DNA of 64,000 nucleotides, taken from positions 1 to 64,000 of the forward strand of contig NZ_NMUM01000044.1 of the NCBI RefSeq assembly GCF_002812805.1. Reading direction: 5' to 3'. Of the stretch, positions 15,261-24,877 are shown one piece after another. Position 1 is the first letter of the stretch, and every line of letters starts with the position of its first letter. The notes under the pieces are model-generated. The model was not told the DNA's origin, searched no databases, and worked only from the letters and a program-made list of their open reading frames with translations. The DNA comes from Microbacterium lacus (GTDB lineage: Bacteria > Actinomycetota > Actinomycetes > Actinomycetales > Microbacteriaceae). A program made the translations under genes and the position numbers.

Positions 15261-16475
15261 ATGACGATCGATCTCGAGGCGCTCTACGTCGACCTGCACG
15301 AGCATCCGGAACTCTCGTTTCAGGAGCTTCGCACGGCGGCCATCGCGGCCGGCCACCTCCGCGATCTCGGGCTCGAGGTCACCGAGCGTGTGGGCGGCAC
15401 GGGTGTTGTCGGCGTCCTCCGCAACGGTGAGGGTCCGACCGTCTGGCTCCGCGCCGACATGGACGGCCTTCCTGTGGAGGAGCAGACCCGGCTGCCGTAT
15501 GCGAGCACCGCGCGCGGACTCAACCCGCAGGGCACCGAGGTTCCCGTCATGCACGCCTGCGGCCACGACATGCATGTCGCCGCGATGATCGGAGCGATCG
15601 AACAGCTCGCGAGCACGACAGGCGAGTGGTCGGGAACGATCGTCGTGCTGATCCAGCCCGCGGAAGAGTTCGGAGCCGGAGCCCAAGCGATGATCGCGGA
15701 CGGCGTGCTCACGCGCTTCCCGCGCCCCGACATCGTGCTCGGCCAGCACGTCACACCTCTTCCGACCGGCATCGTCGGTGTCCGTCCGGGCACGCAGATG
15801 GCCGCGTCGGACGGCCTCACGATCACCCTTTACGGCCGGGGTGGGCACGGCTCACGCCCGCACGCGACCGTCGATCCGATCGTCATGGCCGCAGCCACCG
15901 TCATGCGCCTGCAGACCGTGGCATCACGCGAGATCGACCCGCGCGAGATGGCCGTCGTGACGGTCGGATCGATCCACGCGGGCCTGAAGCACAACATCAT
16001 TCCGGCCGAGGCACGCCTCGAACTCAGCCTGCGCTACGCCGACGACAGCACCCGCGCGAAGGTGCTCGAGAAAGTGGAGCGGATCGTACGCGCTGAGGCC
16101 GAGGCATCCGGCGCTCCTGTGCCGCCCACGATCGAGACCGACCACACGCTGCCCCCGACGATCAACGATGCGGACGCGACGGCCCGGCTCTCAGCCGCGT
16201 TCGACCGCGAGATCGGCGCAGGGACGGTGCTCGACCCTGGGATGTTCACGGGGAGCGAGGATGTCTCGTGGTTCGCTCGCGAGGCGGGTGTGCCGCTGGT
16301 CTTCTGGTTCTGGGGCGGCGTCGACCCTGCCGTTTTCGCGAAGGCCCAGGCCGAGGGCACGATCGACCGCGACATCCCGACCAACCACTCGCCGTTCTTC
16401 GCCCCGCTTCTGCAGCCGACGCTCCGCAACGGCGTGCAGACGCTCACGGTCGCGGCGCGCGAGTTTCTGGACTGA
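15261..16475 (+). CDS. M20 amidohydrolase (hippurate hydrolase / N-acyl amino acid deacylase type)
   Basis: A 404-residue M20D metallopeptidase that would remove an acyl group from an N-acylated amino acid or related amide. Motifs include 'LHEHPELSFQE' near the N-terminus, 'RADMDGLPVEE', 'MHACGHDMHVAAMIG' (metal Cys/His and catalytic Asp), 'QPAEEFGAGA' with the catalytic glutamates, and 'GRGGHGSRPH' in the dimerisation domain. Substrate is not determinable. It is a single-gene unit with its own leaderless-type promoter. Confidence 0.85.
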   Translation: MTIDLEALYVDLHEHPELSFQELRTAAIAAGHLRDLGLEVTERVGGTGVVGVLRNGEGPTVWLRADMDGLPVEEQTRLPYASTARGLNPQGTEVPVMHACGHDMHVAAMIGAIEQLASTTGEWSGTIVVLIQPAEEFGAGAQAMIADGVLTRFPRPDIVLGQHVTPLPTGIVGVRPGTQMAASDGLTITLYGRGGHGSRPHATVDPIVMAAATVMRLQTVASREIDPREMAVVTVGSIHAGLKHNIIPAEARLELSLRYADDSTRAKVLEKVERIVRAEAEASGAPVPPTIETDHTLPPTINDADATARLSAAFDREIGAGTVLDPGMFTGSEDVSWFAREAGVPLVFWFWGGVDPAVFAKAQAEGTIDRDIPTNHSPFFAPLLQPTLRNGVQTLTVAAREFLD

Positions 16476-16537
16476 GAGGGACGGCTCGGCGCCCGGCGGC
16501 TGCTTGACACCCCTTCATCCCGGATCGCCGCATTCGC

Positions 16538-16566
16538 TTGCACGCAACCCACCGCGGGCGTAGTGT
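16538..16566 (+). promoter_or_regulatory. Promoter of the APC permease gene
   Basis: TTGCAC (16538-16543), 17-bp spacer, TAGTGT (16561-16566), then 8 nt to GTG 16575. This supports a leaderless start at 16575 rather than the in-frame GTG at 16563, which would overlap the -10. Confidence 0.55.
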
Positions 16567-16574
16567 CGCCGCTC

Positions 16575-18611
16575 GTGGCTAACGACAGTCGCGGCGAGGG
16601 TGCGAGCTCTCCAGCCGTCAAGCGCTGGATTCTCGGCGAACCTCTCCATACCGAACAGCTCGACGGGCAGCTGCTTCCGAAGCGACGCGCGTTGCCGATC
16701 TTCGCGTCCGACGCCCTGTCGTCCGTGGCCTACGCTCCCCAGGAACTTCTGATGATCCTGCTGACCGGCGGGCTCGCGTTCCTCGCCTTCAGCCCGGCCG
16801 TCGCGGCAGCGGTCGTGGTGCTGCTGATCGTGGTCGTCGTCAGCTACCGGCAGCTCATCAAGGCGTACCCGTCGGGCGGCGGCGACTACGAGGTCGCGTC
16901 GAAGAACCTGGGCGAACCCGCCGCGGTGGTCGTGGCATCCGCTCTCCTCGTCGACTACGTCTTGACGGTCGCCGTGTCGATCGCGTCCGGTGTCGACAAC
17001 ATCATCTCGGCCATCCCGGAGCTCAACCCGTGGCGGATCGAGTTCGCTGTCGGCTTCGTCGTGCTGATCATGGCCGTGAACCTGCGCGGGGTGCGCGAAT
17101 CGAGCAAAGCGTTCGCGATCCCGACCTATGTCTTCATCGCTTCGGTTGCGGTCATGATCGTCGTCGGCCTTGCCCGCGTCGCGCTCGGCGACCCTCCCAT
17201 CGCGTCGAGCGCCGAGTTCGCGGTGCAGGCCGAGGATCTCTCGCAGGCCGCCGTGATTCTGCTGGTGCTGCGCGCGTTTTCGAGCGGATGCTCGGCCCTC
17301 ACGGGCGTCGAGGCCGTCTCGAACGGCGTTCCCGCCTTCCGGCAGCCGAAGGTGAAGAACGCACAGGCGACCCTCACGCTCATGGGTGGCATCGCCATCC
17401 TGCTGTTCGCCGGTCTGACGGCGCTCGCCCTCTTCGCGGGTGTGCACTACGCCGAGAACCCCTGCAACCTGATCGGCTTCGACTGCACGACCCCCCAGCC
17501 GAGCCTCATGGCCCAGGTCGCGAGCGCGACATTCGGGATGGGAAGCATCCCGTTCTTCATCATCCAGGCCGCCACGGCGTGCGTTCTGCTGCTCGCCGCC
17601 AACACCGCGTTCAACGGCTTCCCGCTGCTCGGAGCCGTGCTCGCCCGCGACGGTTACGCCCCCAAGTCGCTCAACACGCGCGGCGACCGGCTGGTCTTCT
17701 CGAACGGGATGATCGCGCTCGGTCTGGCCGCGATTGTCATCCTCGTGATCTACCAGGCGAGCCTCACGAGCCTGATCCAGCTGTACATCATCGGCGTTTT
17801 CGTGTCGTTCTCGCTCGGACAGATCGGCATGATCCGGCACTGGCGCCGGGCGATCCGCACGGGCGCGTCGGGTGCTGACCTTCGCGCCGCACGCATCGGT
17901 CTCGCGATCAACGGCGCCGGTGCGGCGCTGACCGTCTTCGTGCTGGTGATCGTCACGATCACCAAGTTCACGCACGGCGCGTGGATCGTCTTCCTGCTCA
18001 TCCCGATCCTCGCGACCCTCATGATCGGCGTGAACCGCTACTACCGCGATGTCGAGCACGAGATCGAGATCGACGACACGACCCACTTCGGCTCACAGGG
18101 AGACGTGGCGATCGTGCTGGTCGGGCGCCTGCAGAAGCCGGTCGTCAAAGCGATCGATTACGCGCTTGCTGCCAAGCACGACAAGACCATGGCCGTGCAC
18201 GTCTCGGTCGATCCCGAATCGACCGACCATCTGCAGGCCGAGTGGCAAGAACACCGGATGCCGGTGCCGCTCGTCATCGTCGACTCGCCGTATCGCACCT
18301 TCGCGCATCCCGTCCGCGAGTTCATCCAGGCCTATCGCAAGAAGAACGGGTCCGCGGTCATCACCGTGTATCTGCCGCAGTACATCGTCGGGCACTGGTG
18401 GGAGAGCTTCCTGCACAACCGGCGCGCGAGCCGGATCGCGCACGACCTGATGCTCGTGCACGGCGTCACCATCACGCTCGTGCCGTGGCTGCTGGATTCG
18501 ACCGAGATCGTCTACGGTCGCCGCTCGCGCCCGCTGCCGGGCGGGGACCGATCCGGCCTGCCCCCCGAGACAACCTCGAGCCGGATGCCGCGGCGTAGCC
18601 TGGAGGAGTGA
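16575..18611 (+). CDS. APC-superfamily amino acid/polyamine permease with cytosolic C-terminal domain
   Basis: A 678-residue inner-membrane transporter. 'LPKRRALPIFASDALSSVAYAPQEL' opens the first transmembrane segment, as in the actinobacterial APC group, and about twelve hydrophobic segments extend to roughly residue 480. The remaining ~190 residues are soluble and resemble a nucleotide-sensing/USP-like tail ('DVAIVLVGRLQKPVVKAIDYAL'). The substrate is unknown. The stop overlaps the sufS start (GTGA). Confidence 0.85.
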   Translation: MANDSRGEGASSPAVKRWILGEPLHTEQLDGQLLPKRRALPIFASDALSSVAYAPQELLMILLTGGLAFLAFSPAVAAAVVVLLIVVVVSYRQLIKAYPSGGGDYEVASKNLGEPAAVVVASALLVDYVLTVAVSIASGVDNIISAIPELNPWRIEFAVGFVVLIMAVNLRGVRESSKAFAIPTYVFIASVAVMIVVGLARVALGDPPIASSAEFAVQAEDLSQAAVILLVLRAFSSGCSALTGVEAVSNGVPAFRQPKVKNAQATLTLMGGIAILLFAGLTALALFAGVHYAENPCNLIGFDCTTPQPSLMAQVASATFGMGSIPFFIIQAATACVLLLAANTAFNGFPLLGAVLARDGYAPKSLNTRGDRLVFSNGMIALGLAAIVILVIYQASLTSLIQLYIIGVFVSFSLGQIGMIRHWRRAIRTGASGADLRAARIGLAINGAGAALTVFVLVIVTITKFTHGAWIVFLLIPILATLMIGVNRYYRDVEHEIEIDDTTHFGSQGDVAIVLVGRLQKPVVKAIDYALAAKHDKTMAVHVSVDPESTDHLQAEWQEHRMPVPLVIVDSPYRTFAHPVREFIQAYRKKNGSAVITVYLPQYIVGHWWESFLHNRRASRIAHDLMLVHGVTITLVPWLLDSTEIVYGRRSRPLPGGDRSGLPPETTSSRMPRRSLEE

Positions 18612-19918
18612 AACCCCTGGCCGTGCCCCGTGATGCGACGTCGTTCGACGTGCCTTTTGATATCGCGTCGGTCCGCACCGACTTCCCGATCCTCGGCGAA
18701 CAGGTGAACGGCTCACCCCTGGTGTACCTGGATTCTGCGGCCACGAGCCAAAAGCCGCGCGCCGTGCTGGATGCCGAGGCATCCTTTCTCTCGCGCAGCA
18801 ACGCGGCCGTGCATCGCGGCGCACACACGCTCGCGGCCGACGCGACCGATGCGTTTGAGGACGCGCGGGTAGCTGTTGCTGCCTTTGTCGGTGCCGATCC
18901 CGACAACCTCGTGTGGACCTCCGGCGCTACGGCGGGCATCAACCTCATCGCATACTCGATCGGGAATGCATCCCTCGGACGCGGCGGCGAGGCGGCGCAA
19001 CGCTTTGCCCTGGATCCCGGTGACGAGATCGTCGTGACCGAGTCCGAGCATCACGCCAACCTGATTCCCTGGCAGGAGCTTGCCGCGCGCACGGGCGCGG
19101 TGCTGCGTCATATTCCCGTTCTGGATGACGGACGGCTCGACCTCGAGGCCGCCGCCGGGATCGTCGGGCCGCGCACACGGATCATCGCGTTCCCGCATGT
19201 GTCGAACGTGCTGGGCATCGTGAACCCCGTCGACGAACTCGTCTCACTGGCCCGTTCGGTCGGTGCCCTGACGGTGCTCGACGCCTGCCAGTCCGCCCCG
19301 CACCTCGCCCTCGATCTGCCGGGACTCGGCGTCGACCTGGCGGTGTTCTCGGGCCACAAGGTCTTCGCGCCCTATGGCGTCGGCGCGCTGTACGGGCGCT
19401 CGGAGGTGCTCGAGGCCCTGCCACCGTTCCTCACCGGCGGTTCGATGATCACGACCGTGACCCTCGAAGCGGCCGAGTACCTCCCGCCGCCGCAGCGCTT
19501 CGAGGCGGGGACACAACCCGTGTCCCAGGCGATCGGCCTCGCGGCAGCGGTGCGGTACCTCGGCGCGCTCGGGCACGATGCGATCGCAGTGCGCGAGGCA
19601 TCCCTCGAACGTCGCCTGGTTGCGGGGCTGCGAGAGGTCGCGGGGGTCCGCATCCTCGGTGACGCCGCTGGGGTCGACCGGGTCGCCCTCGCCTCATTCG
19701 ACGTCGACGGCGTGCACGCGCACGATGTGGGGCAGTTCCTCGACGCACGCGGTGTCGCCGTGCGCGTCGGACACCATTGCGCCCAGCCACTGCACCGCCG
19801 ATTCGGGCTAACCGCCACCGTCCGGGCGAGCGCGGCTTTCTACAACACGGAGGACGAGATCGACACCTTCCTGGACGCCCTGTCGGGCGTGCGCCCATTC
19901 TTCGGAGCATCGGCATGA
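18608..19918 (+). CDS. sufS: Cysteine desulfurase (SufS type)
   Basis: A 436-residue PLP enzyme that mobilises sulfur from cysteine as a persulfide for Fe-S assembly. PLP lysine K251 is in 'FSGHKVFAPYGVGAL' and the persulfide cysteine C391 in 'RVGHHCAQPLHRRFG'; 'YLDSAATSQKP' and 'TESEHHANLIPW' are group II landmarks. GTG 18608 overlaps the permease stop. sufU follows with a 4-nt overlap, making a sulfur transfer pair; sufBCD are not in the window. Confidence 0.9.
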   Translation: MKPLAVPRDATSFDVPFDIASVRTDFPILGEQVNGSPLVYLDSAATSQKPRAVLDAEASFLSRSNAAVHRGAHTLAADATDAFEDARVAVAAFVGADPDNLVWTSGATAGINLIAYSIGNASLGRGGEAAQRFALDPGDEIVVTESEHHANLIPWQELAARTGAVLRHIPVLDDGRLDLEAAAGIVGPRTRIIAFPHVSNVLGIVNPVDELVSLARSVGALTVLDACQSAPHLALDLPGLGVDLAVFSGHKVFAPYGVGALYGRSEVLEALPPFLTGGSMITTVTLEAAEYLPPPQRFEAGTQPVSQAIGLAAAVRYLGALGHDAIAVREASLERRLVAGLREVAGVRILGDAAGVDRVALASFDVDGVHAHDVGQFLDARGVAVRVGHHCAQPLHRRFGLTATVRASAAFYNTEDEIDTFLDALSGVRPFFGASA

Positions 19919-20355
19919 GCGGTCTCGAGTCGCTGTACCAAGAGTTGATCCTGGATCACTCGAAGCATCCGCATGGCACGCCGCTCGCACCCGACGAGGG
20001 CGCGAGTGCAGCGTCGTACCAACGGAACCCGATCTGCGGGGACGAACTAACGTTGCGGGTGCGCCTCGACGACGCGGGCGCGATCCGCGATGCGACGTGG
20101 GAGGGCGCGGGCTGCTCGATCTCGCAGGCTTCGGCCTCGATGCTGTCGGACTTGGTCGAAGGGATGCCCGGGGCCGAAGCATCCGTTCTCGTCGACGGAT
20201 TCCGCGAGGCCATGCGCTCGCGCGGCAAGCTCGAGCTCGACGTCGAGGAGTACGGCGACGCGGCCGCTCTGTCGGGCGTCTCGAAGTACACCGCGCGTGT
20301 CAAGTGCGCGATGCTCGCGTGGGTTGCCCTCGAGGACGCACTGGCCCGGGCATAA
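19915..20355 (+). CDS. sufU: Fe-S cluster assembly sulfur acceptor SufU
   Basis: A 146-residue IscU-like protein. The zinc/sulfur-binding residues are C41 and D43 ('NPICGDEL'), C67 ('GAGCSIS') and C131 ('RVKCAML'). The insertion between the Cys67 and Cys131 regions is typical of SufU rather than IscU. It accepts persulfide from SufS. ATG 19915 overlaps the sufS stop (ATGA). Confidence 0.9.
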   Translation: MSGLESLYQELILDHSKHPHGTPLAPDEGASAASYQRNPICGDELTLRVRLDDAGAIRDATWEGAGCSISQASASMLSDLVEGMPGAEASVLVDGFREAMRSRGKLELDVEEYGDAAALSGVSKYTARVKCAMLAWVALEDALARA

Positions 20356-20449
20356 CGTCGCCTCCTCCCCAGCGCGGGGACGGACCGAGTTGTCCACCGA
20401 CGCCACCGACCGCGCGGGTCGGGTCGAGACCCGCCGACAGGCTGGGCGT

Positions 20450-20896
20450 ATGCCCACTGGACCCGCTGATACTCCACCGATGCGCGACGACGCTGCTCTC
20501 GAAGGCTGGCTGTTCGATCTGCTGATCGGCGCCACACATCCGCAGCTCTGGCTGTTCTTCCTCGACGAGGATGACCGCCCAACCGGCCCCGTCATGCCGT
20601 GCGATGAGCTTCCGGATCACCCGGACGAACTCACCGCGACAGACGACCTCGGCACCCTGCCCGTGGTCGAACTCTTCGCCCACCGCTTCGCGGACCTCAT
20701 GCGCGAGTTCAACTTCGCGCAGGTCATCGTGGTGTGGGAACGGTGCGGTGGCGACCAGATCACCGAACTGGATCGCGCGTGGGCGCGGCTCGGCGACCAC
20801 CTCGTCCGACAGGGCGTCCGTGTGCGGGCGCGATTCTTGCTCCATGAAGACGGCATGCGGATCTTCACGCCGGACGACCTGCCCGCCGCGGCGTGA
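20450..20896 (+). CDS. Uncharacterised acidic protein
   Basis: A 148-residue soluble protein that I do not recognise as a named family. It begins 'ALEGWLFDLLIGATHPQLW' and contains 'ELFAHRFADLMREF' and 'VWERCGGDQITELDRAWARLGDHLVRQGV', a layout common among small actinobacterial proteins of unknown function. ATG 20450 and ATG 20480 are both possible starts. Its stop lies within the first copy of the 33-bp tandem repeat. Confidence 0.6.
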   Translation: MPTGPADTPPMRDDAALEGWLFDLLIGATHPQLWLFFLDEDDRPTGPVMPCDELPDHPDELTATDDLGTLPVVELFAHRFADLMREFNFAQVIVVWERCGGDQITELDRAWARLGDHLVRQGVRVRARFLLHEDGMRIFTPDDLPAAA

Positions 20897-20952
20897 GGTT
20901 CGGGATACTGACGCCGCGCCGCGGCGTGAGGTTCGGGATACTGACGCCGCGC
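20884..20952. repeat. Two-copy 33-bp tandem repeat at a convergent junction
   Basis: Copies at 20884-20916 and 20917-20949 are identical and 3 further bases match. Each unit contains CGGCGT and ACGCCG 16 nt apart, able to form a stem. The stop of the upstream plus-strand gene (20894-20896) is in copy 1 and the minus-strand gene ends at 20952, so the duplicated unit may be a bidirectional terminator. Confidence 0.85.
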
Positions 20953-21929
20953 TACCCCGCGATCATTCCCTCGAGCCGGGCGTAGCTCGTCTCCATCCCG
21001 TCGGTCATGCCCGTCGCAAGGACCATGTCACGGGTCTCCTTGTCGGGGTACTCGATCAACACCGTGATGAGCGTGGCGCCGTCCTCTTCCTGCAGCGACA
21101 GGTCATTGAGGGTCGACGGGAAGTCGGTGTCGGTCATGTGCTCGGTCGTCACCGAGCGGCGAGGCGCCTCCATCACGAGCGTCTCACCGTCGAAACCGAA
21201 CGGCTCTCCCGCCACTCCCGCGTCGGGCGCCCACGCGTAGCGGTAGCGTCCGCCGACACGCGCGTCGACCTCGCACACCGTCATCTGCCACCCGTCCGGG
21301 CCAAGGAGCCACTTCCTCATCAGCTCAGGCTCATGGTGCGCGCGCCACACCAGGTCGCGCGGACCCTCGATCATGCGCGTGATGCTCACGTGGGTGTCGT
21401 CGAGCAGCTCGGTCTGCGTACCCTTGCCCTGCGCGTACGCGCGGAGCCCTTCGAGCACCCGGTCGAGCTGGCTCATCGCCATGGTCGAGCCTTCCACCAT
21501 GCCCATTGCGACCATCTGTTCGAGCGCCTCGTGAGAGGCGAAGTGCGTCGTATTGATTACCCGCGTTCCCCCCGATGTCTCCTCGAAGGTCAGGACCATG
21601 CGCATCGACGGCATATCGGCGTCGATCTCACCGTCCTCACCGACGAAGCTGTCGATCACCTCGAGGCGCTTCGGGGCATCGATCGCGATGAACTCCCACG
21701 CGGCTCGGGGTGCGTCACCCTGCGGCCCCGTCATCCGGTACTGCGCGCGCCCGCCGACCTGCAGGTCGAACTCGGTGAACGTCGCGGGCCATCCCGGAGG
21801 GCCCCAGAAGAGTTCGAGCTGGCGGGGGTCGGTGAACGCCGTCCAGACGCGTTCGATCGGTGCGGCGAAGTCGGCGACGAGCGTCATCGTCAACGCTTCG
21901 GGGTCGGTGGTGACGTCGGTGACGGGCAT
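20952..21929 (-). CDS. Tandem AHSA1/SRPBCC-domain protein
   Basis: A 325-residue protein with two START-like AHSA1 domains, residues about 10-160 and 170-320. The repeat is visible as 'FAAPIERVWTAFTDPRQLELFWGP' versus 'IEGPRDLVWRAHHEPELMRKWLLGP', each followed by a 'VGGR.[QR]Y' strand. Such proteins bind small hydrophobic ligands; the function is not defined. It follows an ArsR gene with a 1-nt gap, the common ArsR-AHSA1 pairing in actinobacteria, so it is probably controlled by that regulator. Confidence 0.8.
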   Translation of the reverse strand: MPVTDVTTDPEALTMTLVADFAAPIERVWTAFTDPRQLELFWGPPGWPATFTEFDLQVGGRAQYRMTGPQGDAPRAAWEFIAIDAPKRLEVIDSFVGEDGEIDADMPSMRMVLTFEETSGGTRVINTTHFASHEALEQMVAMGMVEGSTMAMSQLDRVLEGLRAYAQGKGTQTELLDDTHVSITRMIEGPRDLVWRAHHEPELMRKWLLGPDGWQMTVCEVDARVGGRYRYAWAPDAGVAGEPFGFDGETLVMEAPRRSVTTEHMTDTDFPSTLNDLSLQEEDGATLITVLIEYPDKETRDMVLATGMTDGMETSYARLEGMIAG

Positions 21930-21930
21930 G

Positions 21931-22323
21931 TCACGCTCCTTCTGTGGATGGGTCGATGGGTTCGGTCTGGGGTGTTGCGGCGAGCAACAGGTCGAGGCGG
22001 TCGATCCGTGCGCGCCAGAGTTCTTCGTAGCGCGCCAACAAGGCGCGGGCCCGGGCGATCATGGTCGGGTCCGCCCGCACCAGGCGCTCGCGTCCCTCGG
22101 CGCGCTTGATGATGAGGCCGGCCGCCTCGAGAACGCCGATGTGCTTCTGCACGGCCGCGAACGACATGTCGTAGTCCTGGGCGAGCGTCGAGATCGACTG
22201 CTCGTGCTCGATTGTTCGACGCAGGATGTCTCGGCGCGTCGCCGCGGCGAGCGCCTGAAACACGCGGTCGATCTCGTCATCGCTCAGCTCGCTCGCTTCT
22301 CCCTGCGCCAATTGTGCAACCAT
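21931..22323 (-). CDS. ArsR-family transcriptional repressor
   Basis: A 130-residue winged-helix regulator. 'DRVFQALAAATRRDILRRTI' and 'STLAQDYDMSFAAVQKHIGVLEAAGLI' form the DNA-binding core, and 'RLVRADP' lies in the wing. No metal-binding cysteine motif is seen, as is usual for ArsR proteins paired with AHSA1 genes. ATG 22323 lies inside an imperfect palindrome and 8 nt after a -10 hexamer, so the mRNA is predicted leaderless and autorepressed. Confidence 0.85.
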   Translation of the reverse strand: MVAQLAQGEASELSDDEIDRVFQALAAATRRDILRRTIEHEQSISTLAQDYDMSFAAVQKHIGVLEAAGLIIKRAEGRERLVRADPTMIARARALLARYEELWRARIDRLDLLLAATPQTEPIDPSTEGA

Positions 22324-22360
22324 TTGGTTGTACGTTAGCGCCGTAGCCTGTTCCCGTCAA
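22314..22360 (-). promoter_or_regulatory. arsR promoter with overlapping operator
   Basis: Minus strand: TTGACG (22355-22360), 17-bp spacer, TAACGT (22332-22337). The dyad GTACAACCAAATGGTTGCAC (22314-22333) overlaps the transcription start and the ATG and is symmetric at 8 of 10 positions. This is a strong promoter with a repressor site at +1. Confidence 0.65.
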
Positions 22361-22383
22361 CCCCGTTCGCCCGCATTCATCCG

Positions 22384-22442
22384 CTCCGCTGTCGCAAATC
22401 GACCTTCAAAGCGCCGATCAGCGTCGTTCTGTGACAGCGGAG
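22384..22442. repeat. 13-bp dyad with 33-nt loop upstream of purL
   Basis: CTCCGCTGTCGCA (22384-22396) pairs with 22430-22442 at 12 of 13 positions. It lies between divergent arsR and purL, with the right arm abutting the purL -35 region. Confidence 0.65.
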
Positions 22443-22460
22443 CCGGCCCGAACCCCCGGC

Positions 22461-22466
22461 TAGACT
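22461..22466 (+). promoter_or_regulatory. Putative purL -10 hexamer
   Basis: TAGACT, about 40 nt upstream of GTG 22507. This gives a short leader containing GGAG (22494-22497), so purL is predicted to be leadered. Confidence 0.4.
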
Positions 22467-22506
22467 GGGCCGGTCCGGCATCCCGCGATTTTTGGAGCTC
22501 AGCCGC

Positions 22507-24870
22507 GTGACGACAGCCACCCAGAATGCCCCCGCGACGCCCGTCGTCGACACCGTCGAAAACGCCGCGGCGACGCCCGAGCGCACCCAGCCTTTCGAGG
22601 CCCTCGGCCTCAAGCCCGACGAGTACGACCGCATCCGCGAGATCCTCGGCCGGCGGCCCACCAGCTCCGAGCTGGCGATGTACTCGGTCATGTGGTCGGA
22701 GCACTGCTCGTACAAGTCGAGCAAGATCTACCTGCGCGAGTTCGGCCGCCAAATGACCGACAAGATGCGCGAAAAGCTCATGGTCGGCATGGGCCAGAAC
22801 GCCGGCGTCGTCGACGTGGGCGACGGATGGGCCGTGACCTTCAAGGTTGAGTCGCACAACCACCCGAGCTACATCGAGCCCTTCCAGGGCGCGGCAACCG
22901 GCGTCGGCGGCATCGTCCGCGACATCATCTCGATGGGCGCTCGCCCCGTCGCCGTCATGGACCAGCTGCGTTTCGGCGCGATCGACCACCCCGATACGGC
23001 GCGCGTGGTGCACGGCGTCGTCAGCGGCATCTCGTTCTACGGCAACTGCCTCGGCCTGCCCAACATCGGCGGCGAGACGTTCTTCGACTCGGTCTACCAG
23101 GGCAACCCGCTCGTCAACGCGCTCGCGGTCGGCGTCATGCGCCACGAAGACATCAAGCTCGCGAACGCGAGCGGCACCGGCAACAAGGTCGTGTTGTTCG
23201 GTGCCCGCACGGGCGGCGACGGCATCGGCGGAGCATCCATCCTCGCCTCCGACACGTTCGCCGACGGTGGCCCGACCAAGCGGCCCGCCGTACAGGTCGG
23301 CGACCCGTTCGCCGAGAAGGTGCTGATCGAGTGCTGCCTCGAGCTTTACCGCGACGAGCTGGTCGAGGCGATCCAGGACCTCGGCGCCGCCGGCATCTCG
23401 TGCGCCACGAGCGAGCTCGCTGCCAACGGCGGCAGCGGCATGAAGGTCGACCTCGAAGAGGTGCTGCTGCGCGACCCTCGGTTGACCCCCGAAGAGATCC
23501 TGATGTCCGAGTCGCAAGAGCGCATGATGGCGATCGTCGCTCCCGAAAAGCTCGAGGCGTTCCTCGCGGTGACGGGCAAGTGGGATGTCGAGACCAGCGT
23601 CCTGGGTGAGGTCACCGGCGACGGGCGCCTCGTCATCCACTGGCACGGTCACGAGATCGTCAACGTCGACCCCGCGACCGTCGCGGTCGACGGCCCCGTC
23701 TACGAACGCCCCGTCGCCTATCCCGCATGGATCGACGCGCTGCAGGAGGACTCGGCGAGCGCCCTGCCCCGCGCGACCGACGGCGAGACACTCCGGGCCC
23801 AGTTCGCCCAGCTGCTGTCGAGCCCGAACCTGGCCGACAAGTCGTGGGTGACGAACCAGTACGACTACTACGTCATGGGCAACACCGCCCTGGCCTTCCC
23901 CGACGACGCCGGCATGATCCGCGTCGACGAGGAGTCGGGCCTGGGCTTTGCGATCGCGACCGACTGCGACAGCCGCTTCTGCCAGCTCGACCCCTACGAG
24001 GGCGCGCGGCACGCGGTCGCCGAGGCGTACCGCAACGTCGCCGTCGCGGGCGCTGTCCCGACCGCTGTGACGGACTGCCTGAACTTCGGCAGCCCCGAGA
24101 ACCCCGAGGTGATGTGGCAGTTCCAGCGCTCCGTCCAGGGCATCGCGGATGCGTGCCGTGAACTCGAGATCCCCGTTACGGGCGGAAACGTCAGCTTCTA
24201 CAACCAGACCGGTGACCAGCCGATCTATCCGACCCCCGTCGTCGGAGTTCTGGGCGTCATCGACGACGTCGCGCGTCGCGTGCCGAGCGGCTGGCAGGAT
24301 CAGGGCGAGAACATCTACCTTCTCGGCATCACGTCCACGGAGCTCAGCGGCTCCGAGTGGGCGGGCGTCGTCCACGATCACCTCGGCGGCCGACCCCCGC
24401 GCGTCAACCTCGGCGACGAGAAGACCCTTGCCGAGCTCCTGCGTGCGGCATCCCAGCAGGGTCTCATCTCGAGCGCCCACGATCTGTCGGGCGGTGGCCT
24501 GGCACAGGCTCTCGCCGAAAGCGTGATCCGCTTCGGCGTCGGCGCGCGCGTCTGGCTGCGCGAGATCATCGAGCGCGACGGTGTGGATGCCTCGGCGGCC
24601 CTCTTCTCGGAGTCCACCGGTCGTGTTCTGGTGAGCGTCCCCCGCGAGGACGACGTCAAGTTCCAGGGCCTGTGCGAGGGACGCGGTTACCCGGTGCTGC
24701 GCATCGGCGTGACGGACATCGCTCCGGCCCGCGGCGCCGAGCTCGAGATCCAGGATGTCTTCACAATGGGTATCGACGAGCTGAACCGGCTCTGGCGGGG
24801 CACGTTGCCCGCGGCCTTCGGCGCGACGATCGGCGAGTTCGAAGCCCCGACCACTCCCCCGATGGCCTAG
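22507..24870 (+). CDS. purL: Phosphoribosylformylglycinamidine synthase subunit II
   Basis: A 787-residue small-type PurL, which makes FGAM from FGAR using ammonia delivered by PurQ in de novo purine synthesis. Landmarks are 'EHCSYKSSK', '[24 protein letters not shown]', '[13 protein letters not shown]', '[19 protein letters not shown]' and '[10 protein letters not shown]', then the second AIRS-like half with '[17 protein letters not shown]'. purQ and purS are not adjacent. GTG 22507 with GGAG 9 nt upstream is chosen over an in-frame TTG at 22492. Confidence 0.93.
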   Translation: MTTATQNAPATPVVDTVENAAATPERTQPFEALGLKPDEYDRIREILGRRPTSSELAMYSVMWSEHCSYKSSKIYLREFGRQMTDKMREKLMVGMGQNAGVVDVGDGWAVTFKVESHNHPSYIEPFQGAATGVGGIVRDIISMGARPVAVMDQLRFGAIDHPDTARVVHGVVSGISFYGNCLGLPNIGGETFFDSVYQGNPLVNALAVGVMRHEDIKLANASGTGNKVVLFGARTGGDGIGGASILASDTFADGGPTKRPAVQVGDPFAEKVLIECCLELYRDELVEAIQDLGAAGISCATSELAANGGSGMKVDLEEVLLRDPRLTPEEILMSESQERMMAIVAPEKLEAFLAVTGKWDVETSVLGEVTGDGRLVIHWHGHEIVNVDPATVAVDGPVYERPVAYPAWIDALQEDSASALPRATDGETLRAQFAQLLSSPNLADKSWVTNQYDYYVMGNTALAFPDDAGMIRVDEESGLGFAIATDCDSRFCQLDPYEGARHAVAEAYRNVAVAGAVPTAVTDCLNFGSPENPEVMWQFQRSVQGIADACRELEIPVTGGNVSFYNQTGDQPIYPTPVVGVLGVIDDVARRVPSGWQDQGENIYLLGITSTELSGSEWAGVVHDHLGGRPPRVNLGDEKTLAELLRAASQQGLISSAHDLSGGGLAQALAESVIRFGVGARVWLREIIERDGVDASAALFSESTGRVLVSVPREDDVKFQGLCEGRGYPVLRIGVTDIAPARGAELEIQDVFTMGIDELNRLWRGTLPAAFGATIGEFEAPTTPPMA

Positions 24871-24877
24871 GAGCGAC

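Noticed and set aside
16515..18086. Antisense frame opposite the APC permease
   Set aside because: Highly charged Asp/Arg/His product typical of the complement of a membrane-protein gene.
20884..20952. Tandem repeat considered as a minimal CRISPR array
   Set aside because: Units are directly adjacent with no spacers, only two copies, and no cas genes are in the window.
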